DNA of 33,354 nt from Cyclobacteriaceae bacterium (lineage in GTDB: Bacteria; Bacteroidota; Bacteroidia; Cytophagales; Cyclobacteriaceae), in assembly GCA_023151255.1 (NCBI GenBank), contig JAKLJG010000018.1, positions 12,277-45,630 of the forward strand, read 5' to 3'. The translations under genes were made by a program, and so were the position numbers. This document shows, one piece after another, positions 25,195 through 32,583 of the stretch. Positions within the stretch are counted from its first letter, which is position 1, and every line of letters starts with the position of its first letter. The notes beneath the pieces are model-generated. The model ran no database searches, was not told the DNA's origin, and saw only the letters and a list, made by a program, of their open reading frames with translations.

Positions 25195-25659
25195 ATGCCA
25201 CAGTTTTATAAAATCGACAATACGGACTTAAAGATTCTTGAAATCTTAATGCGCGATGCAAGCAGGCCGCTTACTGAAATAGCCAATAAGGTACATGTAT
25301 CAGTAGGCACCGTGCATGTAAGAACCAACAAGCTACGCGAAGCCGGAATCATTGAGAAAACTACACTTAAAGTGAACTACACAAAGCTTGGGTACGACAT
25401 CACCGCTTTTATAGGTATCTTCCTGGAAAAGAGCGCTTTATACGATTCCGTGATGGCTAAACTTAAAGCCATACCTGAAATTACCAATATCCATTATACT
25501 ACCGGCAACTACAGCATGTTTGTAAAAATCCACTGCAAAGACACCAACCACCTCAAGCAGGTATTACATGATAAAATCCAGCAGGTTGATGGCATTGAAC
25601 GAACTGAAACAATGATTTCACTGGAAGAAAGCCTGGACCGAAACCTGAATCTTCTCTAA
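25195..25659 (+). CDS. Lrp/AsnC-family transcription regulator
   Basis: The 154-residue protein has an N-terminal winged helix-turn-helix (about 6-55; IDNTDLKILEILMRDASRPL then EIANKVHVSVGTVHVRTNKL) and a C-terminal RAM/AsnC ligand-binding domain (about 70-145, with YTTGNYSMFVKIHCKD). Such proteins form dimers to octamers and sense amino acids or related small molecules. The start codon ATG at 25195 is preceded by a very AT-rich stretch (25100-25194), a plausible site for self-regulation, which it shares with the upstream side of the divergent tRNA-like gene. It is 82 bases ahead of sufB, on the same strand. A link to the suf operon is possible but not shown. Confidence 0.95.
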   Translation: MPQFYKIDNTDLKILEILMRDASRPLTEIANKVHVSVGTVHVRTNKLREAGIIEKTTLKVNYTKLGYDITAFIGIFLEKSALYDSVMAKLKAIPEITNIHYTTGNYSMFVKIHCKDTNHLKQVLHDKIQQVDGIERTETMISLEESLDRNLNLL

Positions 25660-25700
25660 ACAAAGGCTGAAAATAGAACCAATCTCCCACATTTCTGTTT

Positions 25701-25708
25701 TATCTTTG
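25701..25708 (+). promoter_or_regulatory. Candidate -7 promoter element of the suf operon
   Basis: TATCTTTG matches TAnnTTTG perfectly and would give a leader of about 27 bases to the sufB ATG at 25742. No TTTG is seen 18-20 bases upstream (the bases there are CCAA), so the promoter may need an activator. Confidence 0.4.
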
Positions 25709-25741
25709 AGCTTTATTTGAAATTAGTCTAAATAATGCCCT

Positions 25742-27187
25742 ATGAGCAAAGACAATCAGCTGTTGGAAGAACTCACCTCCCGGGAATATGAGCACGGCTG
25801 GACTTCCGATATTGAAATGGAGTCGGCTCCAAAGGGCCTTAATGAAGACATCATCCGGTTTATAAGCGCCAAGAAGAATGAACCCGACTGGCTGCTGCAA
25901 TGGCGACTGAAAGCATACCGTACGTGGACAACGATGGCAGAACCAAAATGGCCTAACGTTACCTACCCGGCAATCAATTACCAGGACATCATCTATTATG
26001 CGGCACCCAAGCAAAAAGCAAAGCCTAAAAGCCTGGAAGACGTTGACCCTGAATTACTAAAAACCTTCGAAAAACTGGGCATTTCGCTTACTGAGCAAAA
26101 ACGCCTTACCGGGGTTGCGGTTGATGCCGTGTTGGACAGCGTATCCGTAGCAACAACATTTAAAGAAAAGCTTGCCGAACTGGGCATCATCTTCTGTTCA
26201 TTCAGCGAAGCGGTACGCGAACACCCGGAACTGGTAAAAAAATACCTGGGCTCGGTTGTGCCGATGAATGACAACTACTTCGCGGCTCTTAACTCGGCTG
26301 TTTTCAGCGATGGCTCCTTTTGCTACATACCCAAAGGTGTTCGCTGTCCCATGGAATTGTCAACCTATTTTCGGATCAACGCGGCCAACACCGGCCAGTT
26401 TGAACGTACCCTGATTGTGGCCGATGAAGGTTCGTACGTCAGTTACCTGGAAGGCTGCACAGCCCCTCAGCGCGATGAAAACCAGCTACATGCCGCAGTG
26501 GTTGAAATCTATGCGATGAAAGATGCCCACGTAAAATATTCAACCGTGCAAAACTGGTATCCGGGCGATAAGGAAGGCAAGGGAGGCATCTACAATTTCG
26601 TTACCAAGCGGGCCTTGTGTGCGGGAGAAAACTCCAAAGTATCGTGGACGCAGGTTGAAACCGGCTCGGCCATTACCTGGAAATATCCTTCGTGTGTACT
26701 AAAGGGCGATAACTCCAGCGGTGAGTTCTACTCGGTAGCTGTTACCAACAATTACCAGCAGGCCGATACCGGAACTAAAATGATTCACATCGGCCGCAAC
26801 ACCAAATCGCGAATTGTTTCAAAGGGTATCTCAGCCGGCCATTCACAAAACAGCTACCGTGGCCAGGTGCATGTATTAAAACGTGCTGAAAATGCCCGCA
26901 ACTTTTCGCAGTGCGACTCGCTGCTGATGGGCAACAAATGCGGGGCACACACCTTCCCCTATATTGATGTGGAGAATAATACAGCTCGTGTGGAGCACGA
27001 AGCAACAACATCAAAAATTGGTGAAGACCAGATTTTTTACTGCCTTCAACGAGGCATTGATGAAGAATCAGCCGTGGCCCTGATTGTAAACGGCTACGCC
27101 AAAGAAGTGCTTAACCAGTTACCGATGGAATTCGCAGTAGAAGCACAAAAACTGCTTGCACTAACACTGGAAGGAAGTGTCGGGTGA
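25742..27187 (+). CDS. sufB: Fe-S cluster assembly scaffold SufB
   Basis: The 481-residue protein is SufB, the scaffold subunit of the SufBCD complex on which new Fe-S clusters are built in the cytoplasm. Recognisable parts are the N-terminal [20 protein letters not shown], the core [18 protein letters not shown] and [18 protein letters not shown]. The C-terminal [18 protein letters not shown] carries the cysteine that in E. coli SufB (Cys405) takes part in cluster building, and [20 protein letters not shown] follows it. Length is standard. It opens the suf cluster. A 63-base gap with a 14-base tandem repeat separates it from sufC. Confidence 0.99.
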   Translation: MSKDNQLLEELTSREYEHGWTSDIEMESAPKGLNEDIIRFISAKKNEPDWLLQWRLKAYRTWTTMAEPKWPNVTYPAINYQDIIYYAAPKQKAKPKSLEDVDPELLKTFEKLGISLTEQKRLTGVAVDAVLDSVSVATTFKEKLAELGIIFCSFSEAVREHPELVKKYLGSVVPMNDNYFAALNSAVFSDGSFCYIPKGVRCPMELSTYFRINAANTGQFERTLIVADEGSYVSYLEGCTAPQRDENQLHAAVVEIYAMKDAHVKYSTVQNWYPGDKEGKGGIYNFVTKRALCAGENSKVSWTQVETGSAITWKYPSCVLKGDNSSGEFYSVAVTNNYQQADTGTKMIHIGRNTKSRIVSKGISAGHSQNSYRGQVHVLKRAENARNFSQCDSLLMGNKCGAHTFPYIDVENNTARVEHEATTSKIGEDQIFYCLQRGIDEESAVALIVNGYAKEVLNQLPMEFAVEAQKLLALTLEGSVG

Positions 27188-27214
27188 TCGATTCAGCACA
27201 CACATACTTAATAA

Positions 27215-27242
27215 CCTTGAACTTTAAACCTTGAACTTTGAA
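27215..27242 (+). repeat. Tandem 14-base repeat between sufB and sufC
   Basis: Two adjacent 14-base units, CCTTGAACTTTAAA (27215-27228) and CCTTGAACTTTGAA (27229-27242), differ at one base. Each unit is itself two related heptamers of the form CTTNGAA. The array ends eight bases before the sufC ATG, leaving no room for a Shine-Dalgarno sequence. Related arrays occur at 31287 and 31811. Confidence 0.85.
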
Positions 27243-27250
27243 CTATACGT

Positions 27251-28006
27251 ATGCTATCAATAAAAAACTTAAGTGCACAGATTGACGGAAAGCAAATCCT
27301 TAACGGGATAAACCTGGAGGTTAAAGCCGGAGAAGTTCACGCTATTATGGGGCCCAACGGTTCGGGTAAAAGCACATTGGCCTCAGTACTGGCCGGCCGC
27401 GAAGAGTTTGAAGTAACCGGTGGCGAAGTGGAATACCTTGGAAAAAATCTGCTGGAATTGGAGCCTGACGAACGCGCCCGTGAAGGCGTATTCCTGGCAT
27501 TTCAGTACCCGGTTGAAATTCCAGGGGTGAGCACCATCAACTTTATGAAAACAGCGGTGAACCAGGTGCGCGAACACCGCGGACAGGATCCGCTGGATGC
27601 CGTTTCCTTCCTGGGGCTGATGAAAGAAAAAATGAAACTGGTTGAAATCGACCAGTCGCTATTGAACCGGTCCCTCAACGAAGGCTTCTCAGGCGGAGAA
27701 AAAAAACGCAATGAAATTTTTCAGATGGCCATGCTCGAACCCAAACTGGCCATACTGGATGAAACAGACTCCGGGCTTGATATTGACGCCTTGAAAATTG
27801 TAGCCAATGGTGTCAACAAATTGCGGTCTAAGAATAACGCCATTATTGTGGTTACCCACTACCAGCGACTGCTTAACTACATCGTTCCCGATTTTGTACA
27901 CGTGCTCTACAAAGGAAAAATTGTAAAATCAGGTGGAAAAGAGTTGGCATTGGAACTGGAAGCCAAAGGATACGATTGGATTAAAAGTGAGGCAGAAGTC
28001 GTATGA
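27251..28006 (+). CDS. sufC: Fe-S cluster assembly ATPase SufC
   Basis: The 251-residue ABC-type ATPase drives conformational change of SufBCD during cluster assembly. The Walker A motif is GPNGSGKST (34-42), the signature motif is GFSGGEKKRNEIFQM, and Walker B runs into LDETDSGLDIDALK, with the H-loop in VVTHYQRLL. All are intact and at standard spacing for SufC. It overlaps sufD by four bases (ATGA), so translation of the two is coupled. Confidence 0.99.
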   Translation: MLSIKNLSAQIDGKQILNGINLEVKAGEVHAIMGPNGSGKSTLASVLAGREEFEVTGGEVEYLGKNLLELEPDERAREGVFLAFQYPVEIPGVSTINFMKTAVNQVREHRGQDPLDAVSFLGLMKEKMKLVEIDQSLLNRSLNEGFSGGEKKRNEIFQMAMLEPKLAILDETDSGLDIDALKIVANGVNKLRSKNNAIIVVTHYQRLLNYIVPDFVHVLYKGKIVKSGGKELALELEAKGYDWIKSEAEVV

Positions 28007-29280
28007 ACGCAGCTTCAACAAATACCGAATTGCTTGAAGTGCTTGCCGGACAAGCAAGCAATCAAAGTAATCTCCGCCAGGAAGCCCTTCGCGTATTTCG
28101 TCAACTGGGTTTACCCAACAATAAAACCGAAGAGTACAAATACACACCGATTACCCGCGTGCTGCAAAAAGAGTTGCAGCTAAGCAACTTGTTTGTAACC
28201 GATGGTAGTACACCTGCAGAAGAAAAATGGATCATCCCGGTACAGGATACTTACCGGGTTGTATTATTGAACGGGTACTTTGTTACGGATAAATCCTTCC
28301 TGCCCAGTAACGTAACGGTGAAACCCATGCTGCAGGCAGCTGAAAAACTGCACGGGCACATCGGCAGGTATGCCGACTTCAAAACCGATGCCTTCGCAGC
28401 CTGGAACACGGCTGTATGGAGTGACGGCCTTTATCTGGAAATACCTGAGGGCATTAAACTGGACAAACCACTCATTATATATTACCTCCACGATTCCACC
28501 AAAGGGCAGGTTAAATCGGTAAGCCGGAACATGCTAATAGCCGGTGCAGGAAGCGAGGCTACCATAATTGAGAAATGGCAATCGTTTGGGAATAATCCAG
28601 TCATTTCAAATACCCTGTCAGAAATCGTATTACACGAAAATGCACAGGTCAATCACCTGGTTATTCAACACGATGGCCTCACACATATCCAATACCTCTT
28701 TAACCAGTTCTGGCAACACACCAAAAGCTGCCTGAACAGCCATGTATTTACCTTAGAGGGTGCCTTCATCCGAAACAATACACGCGTGTGCCTCGATGGA
28801 GAACATTGTGAAAGCCACCTTTACGGATTATACCTGCTGCATAATAGTACCTTAGCCGATAATCATACGGTGGTTGATCACCGGAAGCCGAACTCGAACA
28901 GTAATGAGTTATATAAAGGAATCCTGGAAGACCAGGCCAAAGGCGTATTTAACGGGAAAATCTTTGTACGACCGGATGCACAAAAAACAAATGCCTTTCA
29001 ATCCAACCGCAATATTTTACTTTCCGACAAAGCTACTATCAATACCAAACCCCAGCTTGAAATCTGGGCCGATGATGTAAAGTGCTCGCACGGCTGCACC
29101 ACCGGCCAACTGGATGAAGAGGCCATCTTTTACCTGCGTTCGCGCGGTATTAACCACGAAACTGCCCGGGCCATGGTACTCTATGCTTTTGCCAGCGAAG
29201 TGCTTGAAACAATAACTGACACTTCACTGAGAACCTATATCGATAACCTTGTCAGCGAGAGGCTGCATAAAAACTTCTGA
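28003..29280 (+). CDS. sufD: Fe-S cluster assembly protein SufD
   Basis: The 425-residue protein is the SufB paralogue SufD, which completes the SufB-SufC2-SufD complex and is needed for iron entry. The start has the helical TEEYKYTPITRVL segment. The beta-helix core includes FVRPDAQKTNAFQSNRNILL, and the C-terminal ADDVKCSHGCTTGQLDEEAI contains the conserved His of the metal site. The final segment FYLRSRGINHETARAMVLYA is family standard. Its ATG overlaps the stop codon of sufC and its stop lies two bases before sufS. Confidence 0.98.
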   Translation: MNAASTNTELLEVLAGQASNQSNLRQEALRVFRQLGLPNNKTEEYKYTPITRVLQKELQLSNLFVTDGSTPAEEKWIIPVQDTYRVVLLNGYFVTDKSFLPSNVTVKPMLQAAEKLHGHIGRYADFKTDAFAAWNTAVWSDGLYLEIPEGIKLDKPLIIYYLHDSTKGQVKSVSRNMLIAGAGSEATIIEKWQSFGNNPVISNTLSEIVLHENAQVNHLVIQHDGLTHIQYLFNQFWQHTKSCLNSHVFTLEGAFIRNNTRVCLDGEHCESHLYGLYLLHNSTLADNHTVVDHRKPNSNSNELYKGILEDQAKGVFNGKIFVRPDAQKTNAFQSNRNILLSDKATINTKPQLEIWADDVKCSHGCTTGQLDEEAIFYLRSRGINHETARAMVLYAFASEVLETITDTSLRTYIDNLVSERLHKNF

Positions 29281-29282
29281 AG

Positions 29283-30518
29283 ATGAACAGTCAGGTTACT
29301 GTTGCTAATGTTGCAGAAATACGGAAGCAATTCCCGGTACTGAACCAGCAGGTAAATGGCCGTAACCTGGTTTATTTTGATAATGCCGCCACCACACAAA
29401 AACCGCTTCGTGTAATCAATGCGTTAATCGAGTACTACACGGGCTATAATGCCAATATACACCGGGGCATTCATACCCTGGCCGAAAGAGCAACCCGGGC
29501 GTATGAAGAAACACGGCAGGCAGCAAAAGACTTCATTAATGCCAATTTTGCGGAAGAGATAATATTTGTTCGCGGAGTTACCGAGGCCATTAACCTCGTT
29601 GCTTCTTCATACGGAAGAACTTTTTTACAGCTTGGTGACGAGGTAATTATCTCCGGCCTTGAGCATCACTCCAACATAGTTCCGTGGCAATTGGTTTGCG
29701 AAGAGAGGAGGGCTTATCTTAAAATCATTCCGGTTTTAGAAAATGGCGAACTTGATCTGGATGCGTACCAGAAACTACTAACCCGGCAAACCAAAATTGT
29801 GGCCGTCAATCACGCATCCAACAGCTTGGGAACGATTAACCCGATTAAAGAGATTATTGACTTGGCCCATCAAGCGGGCGCAGTAGTATTGATTGACGGG
29901 GCACAAGCAGGCGCGCATTTGCCCATTGACGTTCAGCAACTCGATTGTGATTTCTATTGCCTCTCTTCGCATAAAATGTACGGACCAACCGGTACAGGCA
30001 TTCTTTACGGCAAAAGAGAAGTGCTTGAAAAAATGCCTCCCTACCAGGGCGGAGGGGAAATGATCAAAGAAGTTACTTTCGCAAAAACAACATATAATGA
30101 CCTGCCCCATAAATTTGAAGCCGGCACACCCAACATTGCCGATACCATTGCTTTTAAAAGCGCAATAGACTTTATTAATGAGATCGGGAAGGAAAACATA
30201 GCTGCTCATGAAAGCACCCTGCTTGCTTACGCTACCGAAAAAGCAGGAGCCTTACCCGGAGTTCGAATCATCGGCCAGGCACCGCACAAAGTAAGTGTTC
30301 TGTCGTTTATTATTGATGATATTCATCCGTTCGACATTGGCCAAATGCTGGATGCCCGCGGCATAGCCGTCCGCACCGGGCATCATTGCACACAACCCCT
30401 GATGGACCAGTTCGGTGTTGAAGGAACTGTTCGCGCCTCGTTCGCAGTTTATAACACCAAAGATGAAATTGATCATATGATGGAGGGACTTACCCGCATC
30501 ATTAACTTTATGAAATGA
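29283..30518 (+). CDS. sufS: Cysteine desulfurase SufS
   Basis: The 411-residue enzyme takes sulfur from cysteine as a persulfide for Fe-S assembly, using pyridoxal phosphate. Lys231 in SSHKMYGPTG holds the cofactor and Cys369 in RTGHHCTQPLMD carries the persulfide; the short RxGHHC loop marks the group II (SufS) type that needs SufE. The N-terminal NLVYFDNAATTQKP and the histidine in GLEHHSNIVPWQ are also intact. The stop codon overlaps the sufE start in ATGA. Confidence 0.99.
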   Translation: MNSQVTVANVAEIRKQFPVLNQQVNGRNLVYFDNAATTQKPLRVINALIEYYTGYNANIHRGIHTLAERATRAYEETRQAAKDFINANFAEEIIFVRGVTEAINLVASSYGRTFLQLGDEVIISGLEHHSNIVPWQLVCEERRAYLKIIPVLENGELDLDAYQKLLTRQTKIVAVNHASNSLGTINPIKEIIDLAHQAGAVVLIDGAQAGAHLPIDVQQLDCDFYCLSSHKMYGPTGTGILYGKREVLEKMPPYQGGGEMIKEVTFAKTTYNDLPHKFEAGTPNIADTIAFKSAIDFINEIGKENIAAHESTLLAYATEKAGALPGVRIIGQAPHKVSVLSFIIDDIHPFDIGQMLDARGIAVRTGHHCTQPLMDQFGVEGTVRASFAVYNTKDEIDHMMEGLTRIINFMK

Positions 30519-30946
30519 AATCCATCGCTGACATACAAAACGAGATTATACAGGAATTCCTGCTGTTAGATGGCGATATGGAGATGATCGTTTTTTACAT
30601 CATGGAACTTGGGCAAAAACTGCCGGCAATGAACGAATCGGATAAAACAGATGAAAATCTGGTAAAAGGGTGCCAATCAAAGGTGTGGCTCACAGCCCGG
30701 TTACAAAACGACAGCGTTTACTTTGAAGCCGACAGCAACACGGCCATCACCAAAGGCCTGGTAAGTTTACTGGTACGGATTTTCAACGGGCAAACTCCGG
30801 AAGCCATATTAAATGCCGATTTGTACTTTATGAACAAAATCGGAATGGACCGGTTTATCGGTACGCAGCGGTCAAACGGTTTTGCCGCCATGATTAAACA
30901 AATGAAGTTGTACGCGCTGGCTTTTAAAACAAAACAAGAAGCATGA
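30515..30946 (+). CDS. sufE: Sulfur-transfer protein SufE
   Basis: The 143-residue protein accepts the persulfide from SufS on Cys53 (KGCQSKVWL) and passes it to SufB. The SufE family line YIMELGQKLPAM is followed by NESDKTDENLVKGC, and the later TPEAILNADLYFMNKIGM is also typical. It overlaps both its neighbours by four bases, which fixes its start and implies coupled translation with SufS. Confidence 0.98.
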   Translation: MKSIADIQNEIIQEFLLLDGDMEMIVFYIMELGQKLPAMNESDKTDENLVKGCQSKVWLTARLQNDSVYFEADSNTAITKGLVSLLVRIFNGQTPEAILNADLYFMNKIGMDRFIGTQRSNGFAAMIKQMKLYALAFKTKQEA

Positions 30947-31287
30947 AAGAAGAAAATCAAACAGACGTGCAGCAGACCGAAATAACCAACCTTCGGGAGA
31001 AGGTGATAAACGCGATTAAAAGCGTGTATGACCCGGAAATACCCGTTGATATCTACGAACTTGGTTTAATCTATGAAATAAATGTATATCCAATAAACAA
31101 CGTGTATGTGCTGATGACGCTTACCTCACCCTCCTGCCCTTCGGCAGAAGTAATACCCGGTGAAGTGGAGCAGAAGATAAAAGCCATAGAAGGCGTAAAC
31201 GATGTGAAAGTTGAAATTACATTCGATCCGCCCTACTCGCAGGACATGATGAGCGAAGCCGCTAAACTGGAACTCGGATTTTTATAG
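30943..31287 (+). CDS. sufT: SufT-like Fe-S maturation protein (DUF59/MIP18 family)
   Basis: The 114-residue protein is a DUF59 domain with the family lines VYDPEIPVDIYELGLIYEI and MTLTSPSCPSAEVIPGEV, including conserved Cys65. SufT proteins help to maintain or transfer clusters, above all when demand for Fe-S is high; a related domain occurs in PaaD. No A-type carrier (SufA) is present in the cluster, so SufT may be the only extra maturation factor encoded here. The stop codon shares its last base with the first repeat unit that follows. Confidence 0.93.
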   Translation: MKEENQTDVQQTEITNLREKVINAIKSVYDPEIPVDIYELGLIYEINVYPINNVYVLMTLTSPSCPSAEVIPGEVEQKIKAIEGVNDVKVEITFDPPYSQDMMSEAAKLELGFL

Positions 31288-31314
31288 TTCAAGGTTTAAC
31301 GTTCAAGGTTCAAC
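31287..31314 (+). repeat. Tandem 14-base repeat after sufT
   Basis: GTTCAAGGTTTAAC (31287-31300) and GTTCAAGGTTCAAC (31301-31314) differ at one base, with a partial third unit GTTTAA after them. Read on the other strand these are CCTTGAAC-type heptamers, so the array is inverted relative to those at 27215 and 31811. Confidence 0.85.
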
Positions 31315-31330
31315 GTTTAATAAAGAATAA

Positions 31331-31753
31331 GTGGCTAAAATTAACTCGTTCGAAGATCTGGAGGTGTGGAAAAAGGCCAGGGTTCTGGCAAAGGACATTT
31401 ATTTTATCACCAAGCGGGAGAGTTTAAGCAAAGATTATTCGCTTAAAGAAGCTATAAATAAAACAACAGGCTCAATAATGGACAATATAGCGGAGGGTTT
31501 TGACCGTGGAGGAAACAGGGAGTTTATTCAATTTCTGGCCATCGCCAAAGCTTCAGCCTCAGAAGTAAGGTCTCAGCTCTATCGTGCCTTCGATAGAAAT
31601 CATTTAAAGAACCACGAATTTGAGTTGCTGAAGGGTCAGGTAGAAACCATCAGCAGGCAATTATCTGCATTAATTAATTATTTGAAGAGTTCTGAACTTA
31701 AAGGCCCGAAATACGTAAACGAACCATTTGAAAATTATGGTAATCCAGAATAA
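31331..31753 (+). CDS. Four-helix-bundle protein of the S23 (23S rRNA intervening-sequence) family
   Basis: The 140-residue protein is all helical with the family lines SFEDLEVWKKARVLAKDIY, IMDNIAEGFDRGGNREFIQF and LAIAKASASEVRSQLYRA. The start is GTG at 31331; there is no ATG before the middle of the domain. This fold was first seen as the protein encoded in intervening sequences of 23S rRNA genes in Leptospira, and a related one (Avd) serves diversity-generating retroelements. Many free-standing copies exist in Bacteroidota with unknown role. Here no rRNA or reverse transcriptase is near. It stands between sufT and the bacilliredoxin gene, with repeat arrays of opposite orientation on its two sides, as if inserted into the operon. 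Confidence 0.9.
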   Translation: MAKINSFEDLEVWKKARVLAKDIYFITKRESLSKDYSLKEAINKTTGSIMDNIAEGFDRGGNREFIQFLAIAKASASEVRSQLYRAFDRNHLKNHEFELLKGQVETISRQLSALINYLKSSELKGPKYVNEPFENYGNPE

Positions 31754-31810
31754 ACCTCAATCTTCAAACCACGAATTTTGACTTGCAACCTTGAGCCCGG
31801 ATCCATAAAT

Positions 31811-31840
31811 CTTGGAACTTAGAACTTAGAACCTTGAACC
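31811..31840 (+). repeat. Heptamer repeats upstream of the bacilliredoxin gene
   Basis: CTTGGAA, CTTAGAA, CTTAGAA and CCTTGAA follow each other here, and a more decayed set of similar units can be traced back to about 31762. They have the same orientation as the repeat at 27215 and the opposite orientation to the one at 31287. Confidence 0.75.
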
Positions 31841-31875
31841 CGAAATGAATGTCGAACCATAAAAATAAATGAACT

Positions 31876-32292
31876 ATGTATCCCGAACCACTAGTAGCCC
31901 CTATGCGCTCCGACCTGACCAGTGCAGGTTTTAAAGAGTTGCGCACCCCTGCCGATGTTGACCAAACCCTGAAGGAAAGCAAAGGCACTATCCTGCTGGT
32001 ATTTAATTCCGTTTGTGGTTGTGCTGCAGGTGCAGCAAGGCCGGGCATCAAGTGGGCCTTGCAAAACAGCTCTAAGAAACCCGACCAGCTAACCACCGTA
32101 TTTGCCGGTGCGGATATTGAGGCCGTTGCCCGCGCCCGCGAATACACATTGCCCTACCCGCCATCCTCGCCTTCCATTGCGCTGTTCAAAGATGGCGAAC
32201 TGGTGCACTTCGTTGAACGTCATCACATTGAAGGCCGCAACGCCCAGATGATTGGCGAACACCTGGTGGAAGTGTTTGATGAGTATTGTTAA
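31876..32292 (+). CDS. Bacilliredoxin of the BrxA/BrxB (YphP/YqiW) family
   Basis: The 138-residue protein has a thioredoxin-like fold with the CGC redox motif (Cys47 and Cys49) in VFNSVCGCAAGAARPG, which identifies the BrxA/BrxB family. These proteins remove bacillithiol from S-bacillithiolated proteins in the cytoplasm. Presence at the end of the suf cluster links thiol redox control with Fe-S assembly. It implies bacillithiol in this organism, which fits Bacteroidota, though no bsh gene is in the window. The ATG at 31876 lies after the heptamer repeats; a strong terminator follows. Confidence 0.93.
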   Translation: MYPEPLVAPMRSDLTSAGFKELRTPADVDQTLKESKGTILLVFNSVCGCAAGAARPGIKWALQNSSKKPDQLTTVFAGADIEAVARAREYTLPYPPSSPSIALFKDGELVHFVERHHIEGRNAQMIGEHLVEVFDEYC

Positions 32293-32296
32293 CCTA

Positions 32297-32330
32297 TTAC
32301 CGGCCGGTTGAAACCGGCCGGTAAACTTTT
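32297..32330 (+). terminator. Intrinsic terminator of the suf-bacilliredoxin cluster
   Basis: TTACCGGCCGG (32297-32307) pairs perfectly with CCGGCCGGTAA (32314-32324) around a six-base loop. The T run after it is short (CTTTT). The remaining 32331-32583 shows no gene; it contains TTGCGTATTT at 32506, shared with the gap before 15083. Confidence 0.75.
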
Positions 32331-32583
32331 AAACTGGCAGCAACTTTTTTCCTCAAACATTTTTCATCGCAGGTTTCTGTAACAACTTAAGCTCCCCACA
32401 GGCAGAAACTAAATCAAAAATATTCAGCTAGCCGTGGACAGCTAATCGATCCAGCCGGAAGGCGTAGTTTTTTCTCCATCGGGTATTTGTTTTTTACACG
32501 TTGGGTTGCGTATTTTTCTAATAAAGACAGGTCTAACTTATTAGCTACTGAGAACCTTGCATATTTCTTAACATGAAGAAGTC

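Noticed and set aside
31331-31753. Four-helix-bundle gene as part of a 23S rRNA intervening sequence or as avd of a diversity-generating retroelement
   Set aside because: No rRNA sequence, reverse transcriptase or template/variable repeat pair is present in the window.
27215-31840. Repeat arrays as a CRISPR
   Set aside because: Units are 7 or 14 bases and directly adjacent, without spacers, and no cas gene is present.
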